NCBI RefSeq assembly: GCF_001552785.1
Contig: NZ_KQ959484.1
Span: forward strand, 53,812 to 117,811
DNA length: 64,000 nucleotides
Source: Atopobium deltae
GTDB lineage: Bacteria > Actinomycetota > Coriobacteriia > Coriobacteriales > Atopobiaceae
Direction of reading: 5' to 3'
Positions within the stretch are counted from its first letter, which is position 1, and the number at the start of each line of letters is the position of its first letter. Shown here in pieces: positions 25,183-35,093 of this stretch. The translations under genes were made by a program, and so were the position numbers. The notes below the pieces were generated by a model. The model did no database searches and had not been told where the DNA came from. It worked only from the letters and a program-made list of their open reading frames with translations.

Positions 25183-27453
25183 TTGCACATCACCTGCCTC
25201 TGGATACAGTTTTTACAAGCGCTTGCTGTGGGTATGATACTGCTTTTTGTTCCTGGATTTCTCGTTCTTCGTGCGCTTCGTATACCTCGCATGTGGGCTA
25301 TAGGAGCAGCACCGCTTATAAGTGGTGCTTGCATCTTTTGCCTATCCGAGATTTTTGCGTGCTTGCATATCAACCCTATGCCATTTGCGCTTACTGCGGT
25401 GCTGACGGCATTTGGTGCTGTTTGCATATTCCTGATCATGCGCACGCAAAGTTGCACACGGGACATCACGCAAGGCGCCATGCAAAGCTCAATGCGAGGC
25501 GCTGCGCAAACAACTAGAGCGGAGCAACAAACGATCTTCTCGTCACTCCCCCAAATACCAGCACGTACCCTGCTGTACTACCTTGTCGCGGGCACAATCT
25601 CGGCGATTTGCTTCTTTTTGTTCCCTTTGAAAAATCCCGAGAATCTTGCACATGGTTGGGATATTGTTGCGCACCTCAACTTCACGCAAACCATGATCCA
25701 CAACGGCGCTTATACCTCGCTGAACCCTTCGTACTACAGCGCAGCCGAAGCGTTTTTAAATCCATCGAGTGTCCCGTACGGTTTTTACCCAAGCGGCTGG
25801 AACATTTTGTGCGCCTACATCGCGCAGTTTGGCGGCACCACGCTGCCCATCGCTGCTAATGCGTTGAATTATATTGCCTGCGCGCTCGTGTATCCGTTAA
25901 GTATGATGCTTTTTGTACGCTCGGCTTTCGCCCAAGAAGATCGTGCGTTACGCCTAACATCGCTTCTCTGTGGCATATCTTGCATTTTTCCGTGGACGCT
26001 GCTTGTGTATGGACCGCTGTATCCCTTTATTATTGCCTGCTGTGCGATGCCGTCCGTCTTTTGGATATTTATGCATCTTACCAGGTCAAAAACTCCGCTC
26101 TCGGAGTTGTGGCGCTTAGGGATGTGCTTTATTTTGGCTGGTATTTGCCTTGTTTTGCTGCATACCTCATCATTTTTTGCCTGCGTTATCATTATGACGC
26201 CTTGGTGCATGGCACGCATTTCCCGCACGCATCGAAAGCTCGCTATCATTCAAAAAGGCGTGCGCCCCGTCTTTTTAAGCATCGCCTTTTTTGCAGTGGT
26301 GCTCCTCGCGTGGGCTGGTTGCTATTATGTGCTCGTCTTGGGGAAACATGCACTCAATTTTTGGTGGAAATCCTATACCACCGTTCCACAGGCACTCGCA
26401 CAGCTACTTTTACTTGAGTTTGTCGGGACAGGACTTCAAAGCAGCTGGTTTGTGGTTCCTCAACCAGTACTAACGCTGCTTTTCATCATGGGCGCCTGGA
26501 AAGCCATTAAACTGCAGCGCGGGCGCTTTTTAATCGTATCCTTTGCGTATCTCGCCTTTTTGTGCATCCTTATGATCAGTTATGACGGCGCGCTCAAAGG
26601 TCTGCTCGGAAGCTTTTGGTACACCGACCCCTATCGCCTTGCTGCGCTGGCCATTATCTGTGCTATGCCTCTTTTGGGCTTGGGCCTCGACAACCTGATC
26701 GATGTTGTCGAGAACTTCGTCGCGAAGCGTCTTAAGAACCGCGCTGGCAAGAAGATCAATGACATTGCCAAGAAGGGTAACGGCAAGAAAAGCGCCAACG
26801 CTCAAAAAGCGTTTCTGGTGAAGGCAACTTCTTTCGTGGTCTGCATTCTTGTCCTCGCTGCTCATACGCTTATTGTGCTGCCCGGAGGACCCAAATGGCC
26901 CAAGGGAGAAACATTTCCTCCCCTGTCGGCGCCATTCACCAATATCAAAGTGATATTTATGGGCACGCATGACAATCGTTTTCTGAATAGCGCAAAGCTT
27001 GATTTTCTTAAACGGGCCAAGCAAATCACTAAAAATGACGTTGTCCTCAATAACCCCTATGACGGAAGCGTTTTGGCCTATGGTCTCTGCGACATGAATG
27101 TCTTTTGGCGTTATCCTCATACTCTTGAAACAGCTGAAGGTAGTTATGAGCGGCCTGGTTTTGCACGAATCCGTAGCGAGGCTCATAATCTTGCAACAAA
27201 TTACAAGGTACAGGACTCATGTGAATGGATACAAGCCCACTATCTCATACAACTGAGAGGCAACATCCGCAAAGATGCAAGTCTGGCAGAAACATATATG
27301 CCATATGACTTCGCAGGTATTGATCGGGTGAAAAAGGACACCCCCGCCTATGAGCTCGTGCTTGAAGAGGGCGATATGCGGCTGTACAGGATCAAAATCC
27401 CTAAAATTAATAACGACGACGATAAAACTAATGGCGACGCCACTAAAAATTGA
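25183..27453 (+). CDS. DUF6541 multi-spanning membrane protein (paralogue 1)
   Basis: About 756 residues with ~14 hydrophobic helices and a C-terminal outside domain of ~160 residues. Start taken as TTG at 25183 because AGGGAG lies 6 nt before it and TATAAT (25138-25143) lies between it and an ATG at 25132. It is a paralogue of the protein at 38091: both have the N-terminal VPGF/VPGY helix, NNPYDGS in the outside domain and GDMRLYRI/GDMRLYEI at the end. DUF6541 proteins accompany actinobacterial wall-glycan genes; a glycosyltransferase (GT-C like) or ligase role is possible but unproven. Confidence 0.75.
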   Translation: MHITCLWIQFLQALAVGMILLFVPGFLVLRALRIPRMWAIGAAPLISGACIFCLSEIFACLHINPMPFALTAVLTAFGAVCIFLIMRTQSCTRDITQGAMQSSMRGAAQTTRAEQQTIFSSLPQIPARTLLYYLVAGTISAICFFLFPLKNPENLAHGWDIVAHLNFTQTMIHNGAYTSLNPSYYSAAEAFLNPSSVPYGFYPSGWNILCAYIAQFGGTTLPIAANALNYIACALVYPLSMMLFVRSAFAQEDRALRLTSLLCGISCIFPWTLLVYGPLYPFIIACCAMPSVFWIFMHLTRSKTPLSELWRLGMCFILAGICLVLLHTSSFFACVIIMTPWCMARISRTHRKLAIIQKGVRPVFLSIAFFAVVLLAWAGCYYVLVLGKHALNFWWKSYTTVPQALAQLLLLEFVGTGLQSSWFVVPQPVLTLLFIMGAWKAIKLQRGRFLIVSFAYLAFLCILMISYDGALKGLLGSFWYTDPYRLAALAIICAMPLLGLGLDNLIDVVENFVAKRLKNRAGKKINDIAKKGNGKKSANAQKAFLVKATSFVVCILVLAAHTLIVLPGGPKWPKGETFPPLSAPFTNIKVIFMGTHDNRFLNSAKLDFLKRAKQITKNDVVLNNPYDGSVLAYGLCDMNVFWRYPHTLETAEGSYERPGFARIRSEAHNLATNYKVQDSCEWIQAHYLIQLRGNIRKDASLAETYMPYDFAGIDRVKKDTPAYELVLEEGDMRLYRIKIPKINNDDDKTNGDATKN

Positions 27454-27504
27454 TGGCGCCGCCCAAATACCAAGACTTATATCCCTAAATTTGATCCCTC
27501 AGAC

Positions 27505-29310
27505 CTAAAAGACTTCCTTTTTGAGTGCCTCTAACAGTCGATTGTCGTCTGCTTTATTTCGAATCGCGAGACGCACATATTTCTTACCATGCATTTTGTG
27601 CGACAGATCCTTAATGAGGATGTTGTATGTTGTCAGAAGAACTTCACTGAGCTGCTCAGTGCTCATGTTACCAATAAGTTCTGCCATGACATAGTTCGCT
27701 TGCGAAGGAATGATGCGCAGCCCCTCAATAGCAGCAAGCGCTGCCTCAAAACGAGCGCGCTCAGCGCGGATCGATACCAGTGCTTTTTGATAGTCCTTCT
27801 TGTACTTCTCGGCAATTTGCAAATAATACTCGCCAAATGAGTTGATGTTCCAAATAGAAACATCCTTTTTTATGGCAGCTATCGCCTGCGTGTTTCCTGA
27901 GGCTAGCACACCAAGACGCAAGCCCGGAACACCATACGACTTCGAAATGCTCTTAACGACAAAGAGCTGCGGATTTTTCTCGAGGATGTCTTGCTCAATA
28001 AAGCTTGCATCAAGCTCATCAGAAAAGTCGACAAAAGACTCGTCCAAAATAAACCTAATACCACGCTGCTTAGTCCAGGCTATAAGCCTACGCATGTCAG
28101 CCTTGGGGATGTAATTTCCCGTCGGATTATCGGGATTGACAAGCACTAGCGTCGTGATGGTCTTATCGTCAAAGAATTGCATGACATCGTTGGCCGTATA
28201 AGAGTAGTTGTCGTTCGCTGGGTAAAACGAAATCGACTCGCTCGCGTGATAGCGATTAGGATACTCTTCGAAGGTTGGGCGGATAAAACCAACAGCCCCG
28301 TCGGTCGTATCCATCAGTGATTTTATGAGTTCGGCAGCGCCATTGCCAACGACCATATTTTCTTGACGAACGCCAAAATTCTTTGCTGCGAGCAGCGAAT
28401 TAACACCCATTCCCGACGGATACTGCGTCAGCAACGTCGTAAAGCTCGCTTTGAGCTCGTCAACAAGTTTTTGTGGAGGGAAATAAGGGTTAACAAGGTA
28501 GCAAAAGTCCAAAACCTTGGGATAGCGCCAGTAGCCGCCGTAGCGACTAAACATCTTTTGCAGCTGCTCAGCAGGCTCACAAAACAGTGATGAGGCAATG
28601 TCGAGGTCCTGCTCGTCATCAATTTCGTACCACTTCTCGCAAGCAATACGCTTGCCTCGAACAAGCGAACTATCAAGCTCAATAATGCTTTTAAGTACGC
28701 GCTCGTAGTATTGGTTGGTTCCTGACGCAGAAAGATACGCCTCCATAAACGGAAAATAGCAACTCTTCAAAAAGTCCCGCGAGAACTTGTAGACGTTCAC
28801 CGTCTTAAAGTAGCGCTGTGTATGATTAAAGTCGAACTCAGAACCAGGGATAAATTTAGTGATGCAATCCTGATCGTCGAGCTCGACGCAGGTCCCATCC
28901 ATCCAAGGTTCGTAAGCAGCAACGACTGCCAAATTAGGTCGCTTATCGGCAAGCAAATTCGTGAGAAGCGCATCATCAAAGATTAAATCCGACTCAAGCA
29001 AAATCGTGTCGTCTTTGAGCATCTCGTCTTTTGCAAGGTAAAGCGAATAAATGTTATTCGTTGTGTCGTAAATGTCATTATGCACATAGGTTATGGGAAT
29101 ATCGAGCTGCAGGTCATTGATATATGCCTCGAATTTTTGAGCCTCATAGCCCGTCACAATGATGACGCGCTCCAAAGGAAGCGCAGACAGCTGTGTGAGC
29201 ATGCGCTTGATTAGAGAAACACCGTTGACTTCAACCATGCTCTTTGTTTGATTTTGCGTTAAGTGCTTCAGGCGGCTTCCCATACCTGCTGCTAATATCA
29301 GTCCTTGCAT
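27505..29310 (-). CDS. CTP nucleotidyltransferase fused to CobD/HisC-type PLP enzyme
   Basis: 601 residues. The N-terminal half (1-~240) is a LicC-type sugar/choline-phosphate nucleotidyltransferase: LILAAGMGSRLKHLTQNQTK, then LLESDLIFDD and EKWYEIDDEQDL. The C-terminal half (~255-601) is a fold-type I PLP enzyme closest to CobD and HisC: VGNGAAELIKSL, NPDNPTGNYIP, the PLP lysine in SISKSYGVPGLRLG, and ILIKDLS near the end. CobD decarboxylates phosphothreonine, and relatives act on phosphoserine. Beside the SerK-like gene and LicD, the fusion plausibly turns phosphoserine to phosphoethanolamine and then CDP-ethanolamine. A phosphonate (PntC-type) role is the alternative. Strong AAGGAG site; last gene of its operon. 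Confidence 0.85.
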   Translation of the reverse strand: MQGLILAAGMGSRLKHLTQNQTKSMVEVNGVSLIKRMLTQLSALPLERVIIVTGYEAQKFEAYINDLQLDIPITYVHNDIYDTTNNIYSLYLAKDEMLKDDTILLESDLIFDDALLTNLLADKRPNLAVVAAYEPWMDGTCVELDDQDCITKFIPGSEFDFNHTQRYFKTVNVYKFSRDFLKSCYFPFMEAYLSASGTNQYYERVLKSIIELDSSLVRGKRIACEKWYEIDDEQDLDIASSLFCEPAEQLQKMFSRYGGYWRYPKVLDFCYLVNPYFPPQKLVDELKASFTTLLTQYPSGMGVNSLLAAKNFGVRQENMVVGNGAAELIKSLMDTTDGAVGFIRPTFEEYPNRYHASESISFYPANDNYSYTANDVMQFFDDKTITTLVLVNPDNPTGNYIPKADMRRLIAWTKQRGIRFILDESFVDFSDELDASFIEQDILEKNPQLFVVKSISKSYGVPGLRLGVLASGNTQAIAAIKKDVSIWNINSFGEYYLQIAEKYKKDYQKALVSIRAERARFEAALAAIEGLRIIPSQANYVMAELIGNMSTEQLSEVLLTTYNILIKDLSHKMHGKKYVRLAIRNKADDNRLLEALKKEVF

Positions 29311-29388
29311 TATTGCTCCTTACGCAAGCATTGCTCTCGAGAATATCCTGTGTCCTGTTATGGTGTCCTTTACCTGGAGTCTTGTAGC

Positions 29389-30432
29389 CTACTTGTATTT
29401 TTTCATAATCAAAAACGACGGAAACTTTGGTTCAAAACAAGTCGATTTTGGAGGCATCATGAGGTCGAGGTCGATAAAATCGATGAACTCGGACGGCGTA
29501 ACGGCCGAAACTTCCAACAGCACATCATGCTTTTCTAAGATGTAATTCCCTTGTTCAAAGTCATAGCCAGACACAAACGACAGATCCGAAAAATTGTTAA
29601 TGCGAAATGCCGTGGTAAGGATCTGTGTATTGAGTCGCAGAACGTCGTTATTCCAAAACTCATCATCCGCTACATTAATCAATTTTACGTAGAGCACTTC
29701 GTTTTGATAGCTGATCTTGACAATGTTCTTCTCGACACAGGGGGCTTCAACAAGCATGTTTTTACACTGGAAGAGTTTTTTGGCAAAGTCAAACTTTACG
29801 GCATCGATATTGCGCAAAATGCGGTGAATAGGATAAATCGTGGTGTCATCAATGTTCATAAAGCACGACAGCATCGATTTTTTATGCTTCAAAATGGAAG
29901 TTGAATACAGACGGTGATGACCGTCAGCCACATACATGTGGTCGATATCCTGGTATTTAGCTAACAGAGCGTCGGCCTTCTCGTCACAATAAACGTAAAT
30001 TTGGATACCCTGACACTCAAAAAAGTCATCGCTCGCAACCTCGCGGACGTACTCCCTGAGCGGAATATGCGGCTTATGTACCAACAATATGGGCTGTACC
30101 TCGGTGTTATAGACATTAAAATTGGCAAGCATACCTTGGATGGTGTCGGGAATCACCAATTCGTGCGTCTTAACGTTGCCCTGCTTGTATTCATTGATGT
30201 CGATGTCGGCAACCAAGGCATAGCGATCTTCGATTTTGGTCACAAAGACCGCTGTTTTATAACCCTTGATGATGTCGTGATTGAACATCTCTTTTTGTGC
30301 TTCCGATAAGAACATCACGCGCTCGTCGAGGGTGGTCTTATCGTTTGTAATGACGCTTAAATTTATAAAGTCGGGATCATAGCGATTGCCGCTCACATTA
30401 AGATATGCGTTATCCAGCGCGCGTAATTTCAT
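29389..30432 (-). CDS. DUF1015 / SerK-like free serine kinase
   Basis: 347 residues with the DUF1015 hallmarks: VADGHHRLYSTS near 167-178 and MPPKSTCFEPKFPSFLI close to the C terminus. Characterised members (archaeal SerK, staphylococcal SbnI) phosphorylate free L-serine to O-phosphoserine. GAGGAGA precedes the ATG. It lies 78 nt upstream of the nucleotidyltransferase-PLP fusion on the same strand, so the two are cotranscribed, and its product would be the substrate of that fusion. Substrate by family and context, not shown. Confidence 0.78.
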   Translation of the reverse strand: MKLRALDNAYLNVSGNRYDPDFINLSVITNDKTTLDERVMFLSEAQKEMFNHDIIKGYKTAVFVTKIEDRYALVADIDINEYKQGNVKTHELVIPDTIQGMLANFNVYNTEVQPILLVHKPHIPLREYVREVASDDFFECQGIQIYVYCDEKADALLAKYQDIDHMYVADGHHRLYSTSILKHKKSMLSCFMNIDDTTIYPIHRILRNIDAVKFDFAKKLFQCKNMLVEAPCVEKNIVKISYQNEVLYVKLINVADDEFWNNDVLRLNTQILTTAFRINNFSDLSFVSGYDFEQGNYILEKHDVLLEVSAVTPSEFIDFIDLDLMMPPKSTCFEPKFPSFLIMKKYK

Positions 30433-30502
30433 ACGAGGTTCTCCTCAGGTGTTTACACTTTACCTTATGCATTCTAGCAAATCAGACTTGTGGGTGATGT
30501 GA

Positions 30503-31729
30503 TTAATGTGACTGGGGTGGGCGTTGTGGCTGCTGCGGGTGTTGTCGATGTGGCTGGGACGGGTGCTGTGACTGTGTCGTGTCGACGGACCGCAGACGGT
30601 TACTCACACTATTCAGTGCGCGTAAAAACTGAGCCGTAAGCCAGGTAAGCTCCGCAGCTATCCCCCACGAAAGCAACGTATTCAACCAAAATGGCATGGG
30701 CGCTCCCGCATGATTCATAAACAGCCAGACCAAAGTTTGCTGCACGGGAAATCCCCACAAAAAGATGCCGTACGAATAGTCTTGCTTCGCAGAAAAAGAA
30801 TCATATATGTGACGCGTGCCCCACCCAAACCACAGGCAAAGATACGGAAAAGCGATAAGCATTGCCGCTAAATCATATCCAGTCACACATAAGCCGATGA
30901 AGAGAAGACCAGCGAAGCTCGCAGCATATATATTGAGTTTTATGCTGCCCTTCAGCGACCAGAGCAGCACACCGATATAGAATTCAAGAACGGCACGCAC
31001 CGCGCTGAGCATAAAATTGTGTCCCACTACGATATATGCTGCGAGTGCCGCCGATGGAATGAGCGAGAATACGAGCATGCGCTTTGGGTCAAAGGCAGTC
31101 AAGCGATACAACGCATAGCAAAACACATAGCAGACAAATTCAACAGGGAGGGTCCATAGCGCCGCATTGACTACTGCGGGATATGGATTTGTCTCAAAGA
31201 CACCTGGCAAGCTGTGCACGGGAATAAGGCAGGCATTCAGCAGATACTTATACGTCAGAAGATTCGTAAAGAATTGCACAGCACCCAAGGAACTCAGGCA
31301 GAAGCCCGCGATAATGACGCAGGCAATGACGCATACCAGCAGCTCAGGAAAAATACGTAGCACGCGCTTTCTAAAAAACTCAGCAAAGCTTGCGTGTCGC
31401 TCGCAACTCTTCGCAATCAAAAAGCCACTATACAAAAAGAAAATCCCGACTGCTAGTCCGCCAAAACTTAGACGATCGGCTGTTAGTTGATCGAGAAAAG
31501 TAGCTGGACTATTGGCGCCTTGCGTCACGCTAAACGAATGCGAAAAAATGACGGCTAACGCTGCAATAAAACGTATCAAGTTGAGGTTATTATGCCGAGA
31601 ATAGCACACTTCACGCAATGCTACGCTGCGCGAGCGAGTGCTGGCGGCAGATTGCGCAGTTGCAGGCTGCGTATTGGCAGACGCCGTAGAGTCGGATCTC
31701 GCAAAATCAGAGGAGTTCAACTTATGCAT
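30503..31729 (-). CDS. Acyltransferase 3 family (OafA-like) O-acetyltransferase
   Basis: About 408 residues with ~10 membrane helices; the family start NLNLIRFIAALAVIFSHSF includes the conserved Arg and His. Such proteins O-acetylate surface glycans from the membrane. A His/Pro/Gln-rich tail of ~25 residues ends it. Start chosen at 31729 because GAGG is 6 nt before it; ATGs at 31735 and 31741 are alternatives. It overlaps the end of the flippase gene by a few bases, which shows translational coupling. Confidence 0.85.
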   Translation of the reverse strand: MHKLNSSDFARSDSTASANTQPATAQSAASTRSRSVALREVCYSRHNNLNLIRFIAALAVIFSHSFSVTQGANSPATFLDQLTADRLSFGGLAVGIFFLYSGFLIAKSCERHASFAEFFRKRVLRIFPELLVCVIACVIIAGFCLSSLGAVQFFTNLLTYKYLLNACLIPVHSLPGVFETNPYPAVVNAALWTLPVEFVCYVFCYALYRLTAFDPKRMLVFSLIPSAALAAYIVVGHNFMLSAVRAVLEFYIGVLLWSLKGSIKLNIYAASFAGLLFIGLCVTGYDLAAMLIAFPYLCLWFGWGTRHIYDSFSAKQDYSYGIFLWGFPVQQTLVWLFMNHAGAPMPFWLNTLLSWGIAAELTWLTAQFLRALNSVSNRLRSVDTTQSQHPSQPHRQHPQQPQRPPQSH

Positions 31730-33071
31730 CTGCATCCTCATTCAAAAGATTGTCGTTGGCGTTACTGACAAAATCCTCGTCATTCGCGCCCTTCTCGGCA
31801 GCGTGGTTGATATCGGCATCCGCGATCTTCTCGTAAGCGCGGTTGTCCTTATGTAAGAAATATACGAGCGCACACAAAAAGCCCAGCGCGCACACGAACA
31901 TAGCACCGTCATAGAGCACGGCTGCGCCCAAAAGCTTATATTGCTGCACTAAATGCGATGCAGCATAGCAAAACGTACAGGCCGCGCCGTACACAACATA
32001 AATTACTTTTTGATGACGCATGGTCACGATACCATAGTACAAAATGATGCCCAAAGCATTGAAGAGACCGCCCGCTAAAAGGACCATGAGCTCGAAGGTG
32101 TATGAATCGAGCTCCGTATCATACAGGATCCCTAAGACAGGCGTGCCCAAAAACCAAGCGATGACCATGGTAAACGCAGTAGCAATACCCACCGCGACGA
32201 AGCCCTTGGTAATGATGCTCATAAAACGCGTGATCTGATGGTTTTTGTACGTTGCTGCCATTTCGGACAAAAGCGGCTTAAAGACAAAACCACTCAACAA
32301 ATTAATGACCAACGAAGGCATAAAAATGTAGGAGTACAACGCCTGAAACTCGGGATTAAGATAGGCGTCAATGGCATACTTAGGAGCGTTGGTGATGTAG
32401 ATGAGCATAAATGAGCCACAAAACAGCGGGAAGCATGCCCATAGCAGCTGGCGAATATCGATCAAACTAAAGGACGGTTTGAGGCTCACAAAACGACGTG
32501 CTGGAATAATGTTGCAAACAAAGCAGCTTAGTGCCGAAGCCGCCAGCGCTGCTATAGCGCTCGAGGTCAAATCAAGGGTTAGAGCTGCCACAACGCAAAA
32601 CGCGAGCATCATCGACAGGACGCGGAAGAAGAATGCCTTACCTGCAATGTCCAAACGTCCTCGTTGCTGAAACATGCCATGAAAGACATCTTCAAATGCA
32701 TCGAACACGCGCAAGAGCATAATGAACATGATAGTAAGCGTCTCGGCACTGAAGCCCCTCATAACCAACGTGTAGGCCACAATCGCAAGCACCATGCAGC
32801 CGCAGCTAAGATAGCGTGCGCCTAGATATGTTGCAAACGAAAAACGTTCTTCGGCGTCGGTTGCCTGAAATGAACGAATTTCAAAGTGACCGATGACCTG
32901 GAATTGCTGCGAAAGCGCAAAGGCCAACGAAAAAATCCCAGCGGGAACTGTACCCAAGATGCGCGCACAGGCAAGAAGCAGGCAGGCGCTCGACAAGGCG
33001 TTGGTAAACGACGCCACGGTATTCCAAAGATAATTCTTTTTTAGTTGAGAAGCACTTTGTTCAATCTGCAC
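31722..33071 (-). CDS. Polysaccharide flippase (Wzx/MATE-like)
   Basis: 449 residues, 12-14 hydrophobic helices, N terminus with the KNYLWNTVASFTNA motif typical of oligosaccharide flippases, and a polar acidic tail. It should move lipid-linked glycan units across the membrane. The start codon is GTG with AAAGGA upstream, 11 nt after licD on the same strand. The gene's place between licD and the acyltransferase fits a glycan assembly operon. Confidence 0.85.
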   Translation of the reverse strand: MQIEQSASQLKKNYLWNTVASFTNALSSACLLLACARILGTVPAGIFSLAFALSQQFQVIGHFEIRSFQATDAEERFSFATYLGARYLSCGCMVLAIVAYTLVMRGFSAETLTIMFIMLLRVFDAFEDVFHGMFQQRGRLDIAGKAFFFRVLSMMLAFCVVAALTLDLTSSAIAALAASALSCFVCNIIPARRFVSLKPSFSLIDIRQLLWACFPLFCGSFMLIYITNAPKYAIDAYLNPEFQALYSYIFMPSLVINLLSGFVFKPLLSEMAATYKNHQITRFMSIITKGFVAVGIATAFTMVIAWFLGTPVLGILYDTELDSYTFELMVLLAGGLFNALGIILYYGIVTMRHQKVIYVVYGAACTFCYAASHLVQQYKLLGAAVLYDGAMFVCALGFLCALVYFLHKDNRAYEKIADADINHAAEKGANDEDFVSNANDNLLNEDADA

Positions 33072-33082
33072 TCGTAATTCCT

Positions 33083-34000
33083 TTAATGAGTCGTGTCGTC
33101 AGCGTCGCGAGCCGCATCGGAGCCAGCGTCAGCAACGTCGCGTGTCACATAGGATCCAAAATCAAGCTTTGAGGGATAGTGATTTTTGCGATCATCAAGC
33201 GGCGGAAGCTCCATGTAGTCATCGTAACCGCGTGTGAGTTGCTCGTCATAATTCTTAGGAAGATTTATGACAATGTGCTCAAACGGTGCGCGTATAGCGG
33301 GATACACCTCATCTGGGCGAGAAGCCCATGCCAACGGATTGCGATCCATAAAGTCAACGTATAGATTGCCATCCTCTTGTTCTGCTCGACGAGCAGATCT
33401 TTCCCACTGTTCATGAATCCACAAGGGAGAAACGCAGAACAGCTTCATCAAACCATATGCAACATAGCAGACAATTTGCGCCAGACTACGCCAAGGCTGT
33501 GCTGCTTGTATATGCGGGCGTGGCGTTGCGCGCAAAAAGGCCAAGCGAGCCCAAAACCAGCAAGCGCGTTTTTGCGCACGGAAAATCCGTGCATCACGCG
33601 AAGGTTTATCCAGTGCAAAGAGCCCAATGCCTATGGGATATTGAAACGGGCAGTTATCAAATTCTTCAGGCACACAGAGAGTCCCTTTGAGGGAAAAGTT
33701 TGCATTACAGGCGGGGAAAAATGGCTCATTGCGCCCACTAACAAGCACAAACTCATCGCCCATAATCGCGGGTGCCTCACTCATAAAGCGCTCATAGTCC
33801 TCACGAAACAATGCAATATCAACGTCATCATCCCAGGGGATAAAACCTTTATGACGCACGGCACCTATAGCGGTGCCACCATACGCAAAATAAGGAATGT
33901 TAAGCTGCTGACAAATTCTGTCAAATTCTCCAAGAATGTCAGTCGTAACGAGCTGCAATTTACGTAGTTCAGCTGGGTCTTCGTACTGTTTGTATGCCAT
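33083..34000 (-). CDS. LicD family phosphotransferase (copy 1)
   Basis: 305 residues with the LicD core: YGGTAIGAVRHKGFIPWDDD near 40-60, whose Asp residues bind metal, and the final NYDEQLTRGYDDYMELPP motif. LicD proteins transfer phosphocholine, phosphoethanolamine or similar groups from CDP donors to glycans. First gene of a five-gene minus-strand operon that also holds the presumed donor-making enzymes. It diverges from the glycosyltransferase at 34116; the ~115-nt gap must hold both promoters. Confidence 0.9.
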   Translation of the reverse strand: MAYKQYEDPAELRKLQLVTTDILGEFDRICQQLNIPYFAYGGTAIGAVRHKGFIPWDDDVDIALFREDYERFMSEAPAIMGDEFVLVSGRNEPFFPACNANFSLKGTLCVPEEFDNCPFQYPIGIGLFALDKPSRDARIFRAQKRACWFWARLAFLRATPRPHIQAAQPWRSLAQIVCYVAYGLMKLFCVSPLWIHEQWERSARRAEQEDGNLYVDFMDRNPLAWASRPDEVYPAIRAPFEHIVINLPKNYDEQLTRGYDDYMELPPLDDRKNHYPSKLDFGSYVTRDVADAGSDAARDADDTTH

Positions 34001-34115
34001 GCTACCAACTTTTCATAGTAATCATGCAAAAGATTGCACATCGTTCTTGAACACAAGCACTATATACTATTATATAAATGTGAACGCCATATAGTGATGG
34101 AGACAAACGCCTACG

Positions 34116-34997
34116 ATGAACCAAGCTGTATATACGCCGCACGATCATACCTTTGTTGTGTGTGCCTACAAACAAAGTGAATACCTGCGTCAATGTATCG
34201 AATCGCTCGTAGGGCAAACCACAACTTCCCGCGTTATTCTCGTCACGTCGACCCCCAATAAATCCATAGAGAAGCTCTGCGGTGAGTTTGAGATCCCCCT
34301 GTATATCAATCAGGGGCCACATCACGGTATTGCGGGCGACTGGAACTTTGGTGTTGCACAAACGAGCACAAAACTCGTGACCATCGCCCACCAAGATGAT
34401 GTGTATAAGCCCAGTTATACCGCTGATATGCTTGCCGTGCTTAATAAAGCTGCCGAGAAGACCGACGAGACACAAACAGAAGGCGTGCAGCACAACGAGC
34501 CGTCGACACATAAAGAGCCGCTGCTGTATTTTACGAACTACGCTGAGCTTCGCGACGGGTACGAAATTACTCACAACAAGTTACTACGCATTAAACGCCT
34601 GATGCTTGTTCCTCTGCGCGTTTCGCTTTTTGCTTGTTGGCGTTGGGTGCGCACTGCCATATTGGGGCTGGGAAACCCTATTTGCTGTCCTTCCATTACG
34701 CTTTTGCGTACAACCTTAGACAAGCTTGGACGGGAAGAATTTTTTGACGCGCATTTTGGTAGTAACCTTGATTGGCAAACCTGGCTTATGATTGCCAAAC
34801 TTCCTGGAGCCTTTGTATACAATCCAACCATTGAGATGTGTCACCGTATCCATGAAGAGTCGGAGACCTCTCGCCTGATACAAAATCATGCCCGTGAAGA
34901 CGAAGACTTCGAAATGCTCGCAAAGTTTTGGCCTCGCCCTATTGCGCGCCTCATTAATGTGGTCTACAAAAAGGGACAAAAAAGTAACCGCAGGTAA
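34116..34997 (+). CDS. Glycosyltransferase family 2
   Basis: 293 residues, cytoplasmic GT-A fold: FVVCAYKQSEYLRQCIESL near the start and the metal-binding HQDD near residue 93. It would add a sugar to a lipid-linked glycan of this locus. GATGGAG lies upstream of the ATG. The donor sugar is not predictable. Its stop codon lies inside the stem of the terminator that serves the convergent licD gene. Confidence 0.85.
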   Translation: MNQAVYTPHDHTFVVCAYKQSEYLRQCIESLVGQTTTSRVILVTSTPNKSIEKLCGEFEIPLYINQGPHHGIAGDWNFGVAQTSTKLVTIAHQDDVYKPSYTADMLAVLNKAAEKTDETQTEGVQHNEPSTHKEPLLYFTNYAELRDGYEITHNKLLRIKRLMLVPLRVSLFACWRWVRTAILGLGNPICCPSITLLRTTLDKLGREEFFDAHFGSNLDWQTWLMIAKLPGAFVYNPTIEMCHRIHEESETSRLIQNHAREDEDFEMLAKFWPRPIARLINVVYKKGQKSNRR

Positions 34998-35014
34998 ACG
35001 AGTAACTGCGGTTA
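34978..35014 (-). terminator. Rho-independent terminator for the minus-strand licD copy 2
   Basis: TAACCGCAG (34985-34993) pairs with CTGCGGTTA (35006-35014). On the minus strand the stem is followed by CTTTTTT. It overlaps the end of the plus-strand glycosyltransferase gene. Confidence 0.75.
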
Positions 35015-35093
35015 GATATAGCTACCTACTATTTGCGTCTCGTAATAATGAACTCTTAATTAAGCTTTTAATCAAGTGCTGTCGGTGCACGTA

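Noticed and set aside
27505..29310. PntC-type phosphonate cytidylyltransferase-transaminase
   Set aside because: Considered as the main call. The PLP domain looks like CobD/HisC and not like class V aminoethylphosphonate transaminases, and no phosphonate genes are nearby. Kept only as an alternative.
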